In this document: piece after piece, positions 35,543-46,002 of the stretch
Layout: the number at the start of each line of letters is the position of its first letter
Position numbering within the stretch: the first letter of the stretch is position 1
Assembly (NCBI RefSeq): GCF_009371985.2
Contig: NZ_VIKU02000006.1
Span: forward strand, 1-64,000
Direction of reading: 5' to 3'
DNA length: 64,000 bases
From: Pelagihabitans pacificus
GTDB lineage: Bacteria; Bacteroidota; Bacteroidia; Flavobacteriales; Flavobacteriaceae
Made by a program: the position numbers and the translations under genes
The notes under the pieces: generated by a model
The model's database searches: none
What the model was told of the DNA's origin: nothing
What the model saw: the letters and a program-made list of their open reading frames with translations, nothing else

Positions 35543-36880
35543 TTAAGATTCCTGCACCCAATTAAGACGATCCATTTGGTTGAAGGGCCAAGGGGCGCCG
35601 TTATTCTCAATATTCCCCATCATATTGTTCAGTTCGGCCGGGGCCGCAGATTGCTCCATCACCAAGTACTGCCGCATATCCATGATGATAGACAGCGGGT
35701 CGATACTCACCGGACAGGCCTGCACACAGGCATTGCAGGAGGTACATGCCCATAATTCCTCCCTAGAGATATAATCATCCAGCAGCTGTTTTCCATCCTC
35801 AACGAAAGTACCTTTATTGGCATCTATATTTTTACCGACCTCTTCTAAACGATCCCGGGTATCCATCATAATTTTCCTCGGAGACAACTTTTTGCCGGTC
35901 TGGTTGGCGGGGCATTCACTGGTACAGCGACCACACTCGGTACAGGTATAGGCGTTCAAGAGTTGTACCCAATTTAAATCGGTTACATCGGAGGCTCCGA
36001 ACTTTTCCGGTTCAGGGGCGTTGTCATCCGATGCGGCAAAAGGATCGGCCTCCGGGTCCATCATCAACTTTACCTCATTCGTCACCGCCTCCAAATTTTT
36101 GAATTGCCCCTTCGGTTTTAAATTTCCATAATATGTATTTGGAAAAGCCAATAAGATGTGTAAATGCTTTGAATAGTAGAGGTAGTTCAAAAACAAAAGT
36201 ATCCCCACGATATGAAGCCACCACGCCGTACGTTCAACTATAATCAAATTAGCTATCGACAAATCCTCCAGCAAAGGGCTTAAAAATTGGCTTACCGGAA
36301 AGGCCCCTGCAATACCTGATTCATTGACATAGTGTGCGGCTCCTTTGAGCTGTAACTGGTAGTCGGCTCCATTCATGGTCAAAAACAGGAACATCAACAC
36401 GAGCTCGATATAGAGGATCATGTTACCATCCTTTTTGGGCCAGCCAGCCATCTCGGGCTTTACGAACCGTTGTAAGCGAATGATATTTCTCCTTGCCCAA
36501 AAAGCCACCACCGCAATGATGACCAACAAGGCCAAAATCTCAAATGTGCCGATCAAGAAATCGTAGACGCTTCCTAAAGGGGCGAACAGGCGATGGGTTC
36601 CCAACAGACCATCGAGAATGATTTCAAGCACTTCGATATTGATGATAATAAAACCTATATAAACGATAACATGCAATAACCCCGCGATTGGACGTACCAC
36701 CATTTTGGTCTGCCCAAGAGCAATTTTTGCCATATTCTTCCAGCGTTGTGAACTATTGTCGGATACATCGACATCCTTGCCCAATTTGATGTTTCTGGAA
36801 AGCCGCTTTACGTTTCTGGTGAAATAACCGATGCCAACGATTAAGACGAGGGCAAAAAGAATGTTGGGGAGATATTCCAT
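35543..36880 (-). CDS. Membrane-bound 4Fe-4S dicluster protein, electron-transfer subunit
   Basis: A 445-residue protein with about five membrane helices in the first 245 residues (including AGLLHVIVYIGFIIINI and WWLHIVGILLFLNYLYYSKHLHILL, with His70, His223, His240 and His242 as possible haem ligands). The soluble C-terminus has two ferredoxin clusters: C313, C316, C319, C323 and C379, C382, C385, C389. The design resembles HdrE/NarI-type cytochrome with an HdrC or GlpC ferredoxin. With the CCG protein it could move electrons between a soluble donor and the quinone pool. Substrate not shown. Confidence 0.9.
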   Translation of the reverse strand: MEYLPNILFALVLIVGIGYFTRNVKRLSRNIKLGKDVDVSDNSSQRWKNMAKIALGQTKMVVRPIAGLLHVIVYIGFIIINIEVLEIILDGLLGTHRLFAPLGSVYDFLIGTFEILALLVIIAVVAFWARRNIIRLQRFVKPEMAGWPKKDGNMILYIELVLMFLFLTMNGADYQLQLKGAAHYVNESGIAGAFPVSQFLSPLLEDLSIANLIIVERTAWWLHIVGILLFLNYLYYSKHLHILLAFPNTYYGNLKPKGQFKNLEAVTNEVKLMMDPEADPFAASDDNAPEPEKFGASDVTDLNWVQLLNAYTCTECGRCTSECPANQTGKKLSPRKIMMDTRDRLEEVGKNIDANKGTFVEDGKQLLDDYISREELWACTSCNACVQACPVSIDPLSIIMDMRQYLVMEQSAAPAELNNMMGNIENNGAPWPFNQMDRLNWVQES

Positions 36881-36886
36881 AGGTAG

Positions 36887-37855
36887 TTATTGATCTTCTA
36901 TTGTATCGGCGGGATCGTTCTCCGGTAGTTCGTATTCCTTTTGTTTTTTTCCGAACACGGAAACGTTTACATACCTTTTGGGGTTTAGCCTAAAATCCTG
37001 CAACAACAAATCCAATTCACGCGACGCATTGTTCAGATTGTTGTAGAGTTCCCGATCGTTTACCAACTTGCCCAAGGTACCATCATTCGCATCAATCTTG
37101 GCAATGACCTTATCCAAATTGGCCATGGTAGATTCCAGACTGCTAAGGGTACTCGGCAAACCGGCATTGTTCAGCGAATCGGCCAATTTAGAAAAGCTAT
37201 AGGTCAACTGCTGAAAATTGGTCAAGGAACTGTCTAATTTGCCTTCGTTGGTTTTCAGGATGTTGTTCAAGGAGATGGCACTACCCTGTAAACTTTGAAT
37301 TAATCCACTAAGTCCTGAAATAGCAGTTCGTAAATCGTTCTTGGTCTTGGCATCGAGTACTTCGTTGACATTCACCAAAACGGAATCGGCATCCGATACC
37401 GCCGATTCGAATTTTTTGAACAGTGGGGTCAATTTTTGTTGTGCCAACTCGGTGAGTCCCGGTCGTGTATTGGTCTTTAACGTATCTCCCGATTTGGCCA
37501 AGGGAGACCCGTCAAAAATCGGAATGATCTGTAAACCTTTACCCCCTATTATCCCGGTGTCATATAGTTCGGCCGGACTATTTTTCGAAAAGGAAAAATC
37601 ACTGTCCACGGTAAAAGTGACCAAAAGATTTCCCTGTGAATCCAAAAAGCGAATATCGTTTACCTTGCCAACATTCAGGCCATTGATCGAGACGGGAGTG
37701 CCTGGTTGCAATCCACCTACATCAGGATATATGGCAAACATTTGCTTGCTAGTATCAAATAACGGGGTTGATTTTAAATAACTGAAGCCTAAAATGAAAA
37801 GAAGGATACCGCCGATAACGATGATAGCCGTTTTAATTTCCCTGGATAGTTTCAA
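36887..37855 (-). CDS. MlaD/MCE-domain protein, lipid transport component
   Basis: A 322-residue protein started at TTG 37853-37855 (KLSREIKTAIIVIGG), which opens exactly as flavobacterial MlaD proteins do. An ATG 105 bases upstream would overlap the amidase gene and add a basic leader. The N-terminal membrane helix spans about 10-24 and the MCE domain follows (FAIYPDVGGLQPGTPVSING and VTFTVDSDFSFSKNSPAELY). A long helical, Ser/Asn-rich tail follows. MCE proteins carry lipids across the periplasm. No MlaE or MlaF gene is in the window. Confidence 0.87.
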   Translation of the reverse strand: MKLSREIKTAIIVIGGILLFILGFSYLKSTPLFDTSKQMFAIYPDVGGLQPGTPVSINGLNVGKVNDIRFLDSQGNLLVTFTVDSDFSFSKNSPAELYDTGIIGGKGLQIIPIFDGSPLAKSGDTLKTNTRPGLTELAQQKLTPLFKKFESAVSDADSVLVNVNEVLDAKTKNDLRTAISGLSGLIQSLQGSAISLNNILKTNEGKLDSSLTNFQQLTYSFSKLADSLNNAGLPSTLSSLESTMANLDKVIAKIDANDGTLGKLVNDRELYNNLNNASRELDLLLQDFRLNPKRYVNVSVFGKKQKEYELPENDPADTIEDQ

Positions 37856-37910
37856 AAGGATGAATTTTCGGTTCCTAACAAAATTAGAAATAAATTTAAG
37901 AAGACCGCCA

Positions 37911-39323
37911 TTAATCCGAAACGTATTTCCGGGCTTCGGGAACCGGAATACGTTCCCCATCTTTGTATGCTACTATAAAGGACGTAGTGTAGCCCTTGAC
38001 ATCGGCATTTGCCTTCAACAATTCTGCCTCCTCAAAGGAAGTCGTACCGCCATACATATAACGATACATATTCTTATAAGGCTCCCGCGACAACTTATTC
38101 AAGCCCCTAAAATTATCGGAGCGAAGATCTAAGTCTTTGGTGCTGGCCATAATTTGCACTTTATAGGTGATACTGGTCGACTTTTTAGGTGGCTCCGAAG
38201 GTGTCTTGGTCGCTATTTCCGGCTCCCTGGATTTCCCCGTTTCCGAGGCGATTTCTTTCTTTGGGGTTTTCGTAATCCCTTCAACCGAAGACTTCGGTTT
38301 TGGGGTCTCTTCCTCCTGCTTTTTCCCTATCTCAGCAACAACCTTGGGTGGCTCTGGCGTTTCTTCTTCCCCAACACTTTGAATCGTTTCAACTGTCTTG
38401 GCTTCCAACGTCCCTTTCTCTTTAGAAATGGTCAATTCCTCTGGAATATCTTCTGGCTTTTTTGGTGTTTCCTGCACGACCGCTTCCGTCTTATCATCGG
38501 CTTCTACAACGGGAGCTACTGTTTTGTCATCCCCTCCACCACCGGGTTGAACCCCATTTTTATAATCCAGAATGGCCCGTGCGATGGCTCTCCCCATTTC
38601 CTCCTGCCCCTTTTTTGAATTCAAATAGGCTCCCTCTTCATTGTTTGTCAAGAATCCTGTCTCGATCAAAACACTGGGCATAAAGGTTTGATGTAAGACA
38701 ATAAATCCCGCCTGCTTCACCTTTCGGTCGTTGCGCTTCAGCTTATGGGAAAAATTGTCCTGAATACCCTTAGCCAAACGTATGCTCTGGTCCAAAAATT
38801 CCTCTTGCATGATGGTGAGTCCAATCACCGATTCCGGAGAGTTGATATCATAATCCGCATATCTGGTTTCATAATTGTCTTCCAAGTAAATAACCGAGTT
38901 CTCTTTTTTGGCAATTTCAAAATTCTGTTCGTTGGCATGTAATCCCAATACAAAAGTACCGGCTCCCTGTGCATTGGAAGAATGCGAATCGCAATGAACC
39001 GAGACGAAAAGGTCTGCATTGGCCTTGTTGGCAATTTCCCCTCTGACATAAAGATCCACGAACGTATCGTCTTTTCGTGTGTAGATGACCTTGATATCGG
39101 GCTCCTTTTCCAAGATCTTCCCGATATTCAATACGATATTTAAGGCAATATTCTTCTCAAAATAGCCGTTTCCAAGGTTTCCAGGATCATGCCCACCGTG
39201 CCCGGCATCCAAGACAACTACGAACACCCCGTCTTTGTCACCATCGCTATTATTATTGGCGAACGAAGAAATTAGTGCTCCCATCAGCAAAATGGGAACG
39301 AAACTTAATAGCCTAAACTTCAT
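37911..39323 (-). CDS. N-acetylmuramoyl-L-alanine amidase (Amidase_3) with C-terminal SPOR-like region
   Basis: A 470-residue exported cell-wall hydrolase, started at ATG 39321-39323 because that gives the signal peptide MKFRLLSFVPILLMGALISS. The zinc catalytic set is visible: VLDAGHGGHDPG, YFEKNIAL, SVHCDSH and VLIETGFLTN. After the catalytic domain (about 30-260) there is a 130-residue acidic linker rich in Glu, Lys, Pro and Thr, then a SPOR-like C-terminus (VQIMASTKDLDL to KGYTTSFIVAYKDG) that probably binds denuded septal glycan. It cuts the amide between MurNAc and L-Ala and is likely involved in daughter-cell separation. Confidence 0.94.
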   Translation of the reverse strand: MKFRLLSFVPILLMGALISSFANNNSDGDKDGVFVVVLDAGHGGHDPGNLGNGYFEKNIALNIVLNIGKILEKEPDIKVIYTRKDDTFVDLYVRGEIANKANADLFVSVHCDSHSSNAQGAGTFVLGLHANEQNFEIAKKENSVIYLEDNYETRYADYDINSPESVIGLTIMQEEFLDQSIRLAKGIQDNFSHKLKRNDRKVKQAGFIVLHQTFMPSVLIETGFLTNNEEGAYLNSKKGQEEMGRAIARAILDYKNGVQPGGGGDDKTVAPVVEADDKTEAVVQETPKKPEDIPEELTISKEKGTLEAKTVETIQSVGEEETPEPPKVVAEIGKKQEEETPKPKSSVEGITKTPKKEIASETGKSREPEIATKTPSEPPKKSTSITYKVQIMASTKDLDLRSDNFRGLNKLSREPYKNMYRYMYGGTTSFEEAELLKANADVKGYTTSFIVAYKDGERIPVPEARKYVSD

Positions 39324-39399
39324 TTCAACAAAGGATTTTAGTCTGTTCAATATGGTTAAATTTATTGTAACGACCCGTGAAGGGAACAAAAAATATATG

Positions 39400-39407
39400 T
39401 AAGTTTG
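39400..39407 (+). promoter_or_regulatory. Candidate -7 box (TAAGTTTG) of the LptD-like gene
   Basis: TAAGTTTG at 39400-39407 fits TAnnTTTG and lies in the 141-base gap to the divergent amidase gene. No TTG is at the expected 19-base distance. If it is used, transcription starts near 39414, after the TTG at 39405, which supports the downstream TTG start at 39465. Confidence 0.4.
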
Positions 39408-39464
39408 ACCCCAAATCACCATCGCCAAGGGTCGCCAAACGGTACAAAAATAGGATATATAGCC

Positions 39465-42209
39465 TTGCAATCAAATAAACATCATTTACTTTTCCTATTC
39501 CTACTTTTGATCGGTACGCTCACCGTGTCCTCCCAAGAAGACGGAATCGTAACCATGCCCATCAAGGCGGAGAAGGATACGATCGTTGCCCCACTCTTTC
39601 CGATCTCAGCTATAAGGGACAGTACGGTAACCGATTCTACGCGTATCGATTCCCTTAATAAAAAGCAAAGTATTCTCCTCGACAAAATTAAGTACAAAGC
39701 GAAGGATTATGTTAGACTGAGTCAGAAAGATCAAAAGATATATCTGTACAACGAGGCCGAAATCTACTATCAGGACACTGAACTTAAGGCGGGCATTATT
39801 GTTATGGATTATGTTAACAACGAGGTCTACGCGGGTCGTTTAAAGGATTCGTTGGGCAACTATTCCCAGTTACCTTTTTTTAAACAAGGTTCGCAAGAGG
39901 TACGGCCCGATTCGATACGGTTCAACTTTGATACCCAGAAGGCGTTGATCTGGAACTCGAGAACCGAACAGCAGGCCGATGCGGGGCCACTAGGTGGTAG
40001 CGAAATGATGAAGGTATATGCCGAAATTACCAAAAAGGAAAACGATTCGGTGTATTTTTTGAGCGAGGGAAAACTCACAACCTCGCAAGATACGATCAAC
40101 CCTGATTACTATATACGGGTAAGAAAGGCCAAATTTGTGCCCAAAAAGAAAGTAATAGCCGGTTATAGCAATCTGTACATTGCCGATGTGCCAACGCCTA
40201 TTGCCTTGCCATTTGCCTATTTTCCGTTAACCGTGGGGCGTACCGCCGGACTAATGATGCCCAGTTTTGGAAACGACCCCAATAGGGGGTATTTTCTACA
40301 GAACGGAGGGTATTACCTGCCTTTTGGCGAATATGCCGACCTTACATTAACCGGTGATTTTTATACCAATGGCAGTTACGGTTTTCGTGGCCAATCGGTA
40401 TATGCGAAACGGTATAAGTATCGAGGGAACGTCAACTTTCGATTCGAAAATTTAGTGACCAGCCAACGAGGTTTTAGCGACTATTCCCGTACTACCATCT
40501 ATAATATTCAGATATCACATTCCCAAGATACGAAGGCAAGTCCAAATTCCCGGTTCTCGGCATCGGTAAACTTGGGAAGCAGTTCGTACTATCAAAACTC
40601 CCTGAACCAATTGAATACGGGCAGTCGATTAAACAACACTTTGAACTCATCTATCTCCTACTCAAAAACCTTTCCCGAATACCCTTCGGTAAATATGAGT
40701 CTTACGATGACGCACTCCCAAAACACCACCGCTCCGGAAGGAACGGATAACATACAGATGACCTTGCCCACCTTACAGGCCAGTATGGAACGTATTTTTC
40801 CCTTCGCCAAAAGGGATGGAATCAAAAAAGGAGCCATACAAAACATCAATTTCCAGTACGATGTGAATGCCCAGAACAGGCTCACCACGAACGACGACGA
40901 TTTCTTAACGGGACGTATGTTCGATAATGCCTTGGTGGGTGCCAGACACCGGGTACCAATCAGTACGAATTTTAAGATCGCGAAATTTTTTAGCGTAACC
41001 ATGGGAGGAACATATGAAGATATTTGGGCCCTGGAGACCTACGGAAGAAGTTACCAACCCGGTGAGGACGGTGCCAGGGGTTCGGTGGTCATCGATACCA
41101 TGCAAGGTTTCGACCGGTTTAACAAATACGGGCTGAGTACGAGCATCGGGACCACGCTCTACGGGACATTCTTGTTCGGTGAAGACAAGAAAATACAGGC
41201 AATTCGTCATGTGATGCGACCATCGATAAGCTACGGGTACACGCCCTCTTTCGAACAGTTTTTCGACGAATACGTCAACACGGACACAGACGAAATCGTT
41301 CAATACACCCGGTTCCAAGGGACCTTGAACGGTGCACCGAGTTTGGGAAAGTCGAGCAGTGTGGGCTTCTCGTTGGCCAATACTTTTGAAGCAAAGGTGA
41401 GGGACAAGGATTCCACCAAACTCGAGCCAAAGAAAATACCCCTTTTGTCGAACCTCAATCTCAGCACCGCCTATAATTTTGAGGCAGATTCCCTTAATTT
41501 AAGCCCCATTAATATCAACGGAGGAACGACGATTACGGTGTTAGACCAGAATATGAGCATTAATTTTGGTGCCGCACTGGATGCCTATGCCTTGGACAAT
41601 AATGGAAGACGAATCAACACATTCAATATTGACAACGGAGGTAGCCTTTTTAGGCTTACCCGTGCCAATTTAAATATTGGATACAACATAAGCAACAAAA
41701 CCTTTGCCAGAAAAGAAGGGGAAGAAGAGGATGAAGAAGAAGTAGACCCCTATGATTATGTGGCGCAGAGCGGCGGCCGTGATGACGATTTATTCGGAAG
41801 TCCCGAAAGCCTGTACGGAGACCAAGGTGGATTTAAGGATAGGGACTCGGAAGATGTTGAAAATCCTGTTTATGGGACCAAGATACCTTGGGATTTTCGC
41901 TTGGCGTACGCCGCCACCTACTCAAACCCGGCCCGACAGAATGAGTTTAGCGCACATTCCCTGATGGTCTCGGGAAACATATCCCTGTCTCCCAGATGGA
42001 GAATCGGCGGTAACTCGGGCTATGACTTTAAAAATAAGGGTGTTGTGAATACCAATCTGCGAATCGAAAGGGACCTGAAAAGCTTCACCATGCGATTTAA
42101 CTGGACCCCGTTCGGACGCTTTAGGCAATGGAACTTTTTTATCGGGATAAAGGCCAGCATTCTTAAAGATCTTAAATGGGAGAATCGAAGCCAACCTTTT
42201 AGACAATAG
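39465..42209 (+). CDS. lptD: Putative LPS-assembly outer-membrane protein LptD
   Basis: A 914-residue protein with signal peptide QSNKHHLLFLFLLLIGTLTV starting at TTG 39465. The first part (about 45-200) has the OstA-like beta-jellyroll (YLYNEAEIYYQDTELKAGIIV, then LKDSLGNYSQLPFF). The rest is a large barrel of alternating strands with the LptD segments PIALPFAYFPLTVGRTAGLMMP, FRLTRANLNIGYNIS and the terminal RWRIGGNSGYDFKNKG. An acidic surface stretch (EGEEEDEEEVDPYDY) is an oddity. It should place lipopolysaccharide on the cell surface. A further in-frame TTG at 39405 is less likely because it falls inside the candidate promoter. Confidence 0.85.
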   Translation: MQSNKHHLLFLFLLLIGTLTVSSQEDGIVTMPIKAEKDTIVAPLFPISAIRDSTVTDSTRIDSLNKKQSILLDKIKYKAKDYVRLSQKDQKIYLYNEAEIYYQDTELKAGIIVMDYVNNEVYAGRLKDSLGNYSQLPFFKQGSQEVRPDSIRFNFDTQKALIWNSRTEQQADAGPLGGSEMMKVYAEITKKENDSVYFLSEGKLTTSQDTINPDYYIRVRKAKFVPKKKVIAGYSNLYIADVPTPIALPFAYFPLTVGRTAGLMMPSFGNDPNRGYFLQNGGYYLPFGEYADLTLTGDFYTNGSYGFRGQSVYAKRYKYRGNVNFRFENLVTSQRGFSDYSRTTIYNIQISHSQDTKASPNSRFSASVNLGSSSYYQNSLNQLNTGSRLNNTLNSSISYSKTFPEYPSVNMSLTMTHSQNTTAPEGTDNIQMTLPTLQASMERIFPFAKRDGIKKGAIQNINFQYDVNAQNRLTTNDDDFLTGRMFDNALVGARHRVPISTNFKIAKFFSVTMGGTYEDIWALETYGRSYQPGEDGARGSVVIDTMQGFDRFNKYGLSTSIGTTLYGTFLFGEDKKIQAIRHVMRPSISYGYTPSFEQFFDEYVNTDTDEIVQYTRFQGTLNGAPSLGKSSSVGFSLANTFEAKVRDKDSTKLEPKKIPLLSNLNLSTAYNFEADSLNLSPININGGTTITVLDQNMSINFGAALDAYALDNNGRRINTFNIDNGGSLFRLTRANLNIGYNISNKTFARKEGEEEDEEEVDPYDYVAQSGGRDDDLFGSPESLYGDQGGFKDRDSEDVENPVYGTKIPWDFRLAYAATYSNPARQNEFSAHSLMVSGNISLSPRWRIGGNSGYDFKNKGVVNTNLRIERDLKSFTMRFNWTPFGRFRQWNFFIGIKASILKDLKWENRSQPFRQ

Positions 42210-42291
42210 TATACAGGTAGGGTGTTTGAAAAAATAAATACGTAGAGATGTCGGTCTTGCTAAAAAAGAACCAAAAAATAATCGTTAACCA

Positions 42292-42672
42292 ATGAAAAAA
42301 ATCATCAATACCCCAAATGCCCCGGCCCCGATCGGCCCTTACAATCAAGCAGTGCTAACAGGAAACACCCTGTATATTTCCGGGCAGATTCCAATGGATG
42401 CCAAAACAGGGGATTTAATACAGGGAGACATTAAAAAAGAAACCCGGCAATCCATGGAGAACCTTAAGGCCATACTCACCGAGGCGGGCGCAAGTTTTTC
42501 CGACGTGGTAAAGGCCACTATTTTCGTCAAGGATATGCACCAGTTCGCCCAAATCAATGAAGTGTACGGAGCTTATTTCGACTCAGCGACAGCCCCGGCA
42601 AGGGAAACGGTGGAAGTAGCGAATCTTCCCAAATTCGTCAATGTGGAAATCTCCATGATAGCCGTACTCTGA
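42292..42672 (+). CDS. ridA: RidA family enamine/imine deaminase
   Basis: A 126-residue protein, standard for RidA. The N-terminal PAPIGPYNQAV, LYISGQIPMDAKTGD and the C-terminal ATAPARETVEVANLPKF with the catalytic arginine are diagnostic. The soluble trimer hydrolyses reactive 2-aminoacrylate and other enamines made by PLP enzymes. It is a single gene 82 bases after the LptD-like gene and convergent with the kinase gene downstream. Confidence 0.97.
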   Translation: MKKIINTPNAPAPIGPYNQAVLTGNTLYISGQIPMDAKTGDLIQGDIKKETRQSMENLKAILTEAGASFSDVVKATIFVKDMHQFAQINEVYGAYFDSATAPARETVEVANLPKFVNVEISMIAVL

Positions 42673-42714
42673 CTATACATTCAAAAGAATGAAGCAGCTG
42701 GGATGAACGCCTTA

Positions 42715-42744
42715 GAAAACCGTGCAGTGTGAGCTAGGGTTTTC
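42715..42744. terminator. Possible hairpin between convergent ridA and kinase genes
   Basis: GAAAACC (42715-42721) pairs with GGTTTTC (42738-42744) over a 16-base loop. It sits between the ridA stop and the kinase stop, which is where a two-way terminator would be, but it has no T tract and a large loop, so the call is weak. Confidence 0.3.
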
Positions 42745-42752
42745 GGCAACTT

Positions 42753-43604
42753 TTATAAATTGGCTTTGTGAAATTCCACTAGCCCTTCGATCGGCCGCTG
42801 GCGGATAACACCCACTATCAAATCGTTTCGTTCGAGTACGGTAGTCAGTTCTTCCCTGAGGTAGTATGCGATACTCCCCACGAAGTTGATCGGTACCTTG
42901 GTCGCAAGTTCGAACTGCATAATATAGTTGTTCACAAATTGCTGAAACCCCTTATCGATGACACCCTTGCAGTAGGGATGATCTTTGTTCTCTATGAGAA
43001 AACGGGCAAAAGTGGCCAAATAGGTATTCGGATTGGGTTGTTTATACAGATTTTCCTTGATAACATCCGCGTCCAAATTATACCCCTTGGCAAACTTCAT
43101 CCCCAAATCTTGCGGCATTTTATGAAAATAGTAATCACGAATCAATTTTCGACCGAAAAAATTACCGCTGCCATCATCCATGGGAATATAACCCAAGGAA
43201 GTTACTTTCTGAAATAGCTGATGTCCATCATAATAGCTGCAGTTAGACCCCGTTCCTAAAATACAGACAATACCCTGATGGCCGATTTTGGTCGTGGCAA
43301 AGATAGCGGCATAGGTATCTTCCTTCACTTCGGATTGGGCGTTGGGGAAAAAGTCCTTGAAAATATTCTTCAGAAATCGTTTCATTCGATCGGTACCACA
43401 ACCCGCTCCATAAAAATAGAGCCGTGACACCTTTTCCCTATTTTTAGAAATCTCAAAATTATTGGCCAAGCGGTCTTCAATGACCTCCCGGGTCAACACC
43501 TCCGGACTCAGCCCCAGGGTCTGGGTTAAAAATAACTGTTCTCCCTTTTCGTCCAAGGCTATCCAATCCGATTTGGTCGCGCCACTATCCACTATCAATA
43601 TCAT
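42753..43604 (-). CDS. BadF/BadG/BcrA/BcrD-type ATPase, N-acetylglucosamine kinase-like
   Basis: A 283-residue protein of the ASKHA fold (sugar kinase, actin, Hsp70), started at ATG 43602-43604 (MILIVDSGATKSDWIALDEKG), since a further ATG 13 codons upstream adds a hydrophobic leader. The phosphate-1 loop is VDSGATKSDW and the phosphate-2 loop is VCILGTGSNCSYYDG, with LGYIPMDDGSGNFFGRKLI as the third hallmark. This family in Bacteroidota often phosphorylates GlcNAc or muramic sugars. It is 46 bases downstream of gapA on the same strand, so the sugar phosphate could feed glycolysis. Substrate not proven. Confidence 0.85.
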   Translation of the reverse strand: MILIVDSGATKSDWIALDEKGEQLFLTQTLGLSPEVLTREVIEDRLANNFEISKNREKVSRLYFYGAGCGTDRMKRFLKNIFKDFFPNAQSEVKEDTYAAIFATTKIGHQGIVCILGTGSNCSYYDGHQLFQKVTSLGYIPMDDGSGNFFGRKLIRDYYFHKMPQDLGMKFAKGYNLDADVIKENLYKQPNPNTYLATFARFLIENKDHPYCKGVIDKGFQQFVNNYIMQFELATKVPINFVGSIAYYLREELTTVLERNDLIVGVIRQRPIEGLVEFHKANL

Positions 43605-43689
43605 AATCCAACTATTTAAAAAAAGAATCCCGAAAATAAGCAAAAAAGCGCCTATTTTCAGGAAAATCTTTTTGGTGACCCCTACAATT

Positions 43690-44703
<1,014 letters not shown>

Positions 44704-44715
44704 TTAGATTTATTA

Positions 44716-45702
44716 TTATGTTGTCATTATTTCCGAAACCCTTATGAGTTCCTTATCAATTTTTGTATGCCCTTTGATTGCCTTGTTGATGGGGGTAAGG
44801 ATAAGTCTGTTATCCTGTACTCCGACCATTAGGTTGGTCTTGCCCTCTAACAAGGATTCAACCGCTTTGACCCCCATCCTACTGGCCAGCACCCTATCGT
44901 AACAAGAGGGTGATCCACCTCGTTGCATATGGCCTAAAACAGAAACTCGAACATCATAAATGGGAAGATGTTCCTCTACGTATTCCTTTAATTCAAATAC
45001 ATTTTTACCCGTTTTGTCCCCTTCGGCAACGATAACAATACTCGATGATTTTCCAGATTTTTTACTGCGTTTCAATGATTCGAGCAGCCTATCCAACCCT
45101 AAGTTTTCCTCAGGTATCAAAATTTCCTCGGCTCCGGCACCCACACCGGCATTCAGTGCGATGTGCCCGACATCCCTTCCCATGACCTCGATAAAAAATA
45201 ATCGGTTATGGGAGCTTGCCGTATCCCGAATTTTGTCGATGGCATCTACCACCGTATTCAAAGCGGTATCAAAACCTAGGGTAAAGGTAGTGCCAAAAAT
45301 ATCATTATCGATAGTGCCTGGAATACCAATCACGGGAAAATTGAACTCTTGGTTAAAGATCATCGCCCCGGTGAAACTCCCGTCCCCACCAATGACCACA
45401 AAAGCATCTATGCCCGCGTTTAACAATTGCTCATGGGCCCTTTTTCTACCTTCATACGTACGAAAGTCGTCGCATCTTGCCGATTTTAGTATCGTACCCC
45501 CCTTGTTGATAATGTTGTTGACGCTTCGGGCATCCATCGGTTTGAAATCACCTTCGATCATACCTTGGTAACCCCTATAAATAGCGACGCAATCAACCTT
45601 TAAATAAGCGCAGGTGCGAACAACCGATCGTATCGCCGCGTTCATACCGGGAGAATCGCCTCCAGAGGTGAAAACTCCAATTTTTTTTATCGCTGACCCC
45701 AT
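44716..45702 (-). CDS. pfkA: ATP-dependent 6-phosphofructokinase
   Basis: A 328-residue PfkA-type enzyme, started at ATG 45700-45702 (the codon before it is TTG). The ATP loop is FTSGGDSPGMNAA, the Mg/phosphate segment is GGDGSFTGA, and the catalytic PGTIDNDIFGTTFT holds the conserved Asp. GRDVGHIALNAGVGAGAEEI and GHMQRGGSPSCYDR are family-typical. It phosphorylates fructose-6-phosphate, the committed step of glycolysis. It is 24 bases upstream of gapA. Confidence 0.98.
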   Translation of the reverse strand: MGSAIKKIGVFTSGGDSPGMNAAIRSVVRTCAYLKVDCVAIYRGYQGMIEGDFKPMDARSVNNIINKGGTILKSARCDDFRTYEGRKRAHEQLLNAGIDAFVVIGGDGSFTGAMIFNQEFNFPVIGIPGTIDNDIFGTTFTLGFDTALNTVVDAIDKIRDTASSHNRLFFIEVMGRDVGHIALNAGVGAGAEEILIPEENLGLDRLLESLKRSKKSGKSSSIVIVAEGDKTGKNVFELKEYVEEHLPIYDVRVSVLGHMQRGGSPSCYDRVLASRMGVKAVESLLEGKTNLMVGVQDNRLILTPINKAIKGHTKIDKELIRVSEIMTT

Positions 45703-45728
45703 CAAAAAAATGTAAGCTGCAATATTAG

Positions 45729-45736
45729 CAAACTTA
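45729..45736 (-). promoter_or_regulatory. Candidate -7 box (TAAGTTTG) of pfkA
   Basis: On the minus strand TAAGTTTG (45736-45729) fits TAnnTTTG and ends 26 bases before the pfkA ATG. No good TTG is found at 19 bases, though a TTT-rich stretch lies near there. Confidence 0.45.
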
Positions 45737-46002
45737 TTTCAAATTATGAATTGTAAACGCCCTAATTTTAGCAATGTCCCAGCATACCCAAAAACCCAAC
45801 AATCAATAATCCATGTGGTCGTAAAACGAATAACATTATAAATGTAAAAATTTGTATTTCAGAAGTTTATGTGCAGTACATATGAAATATGATTTCAGCT
45901 TCTATTAGCACTTTTGATCAAAAACCGACATCGAAAACGTTTGCGAACAAAAGCCATCTCCCAACGGCAAAAAAATAACGATCGGGTTCGTTTTTGTTAT
46001 AG

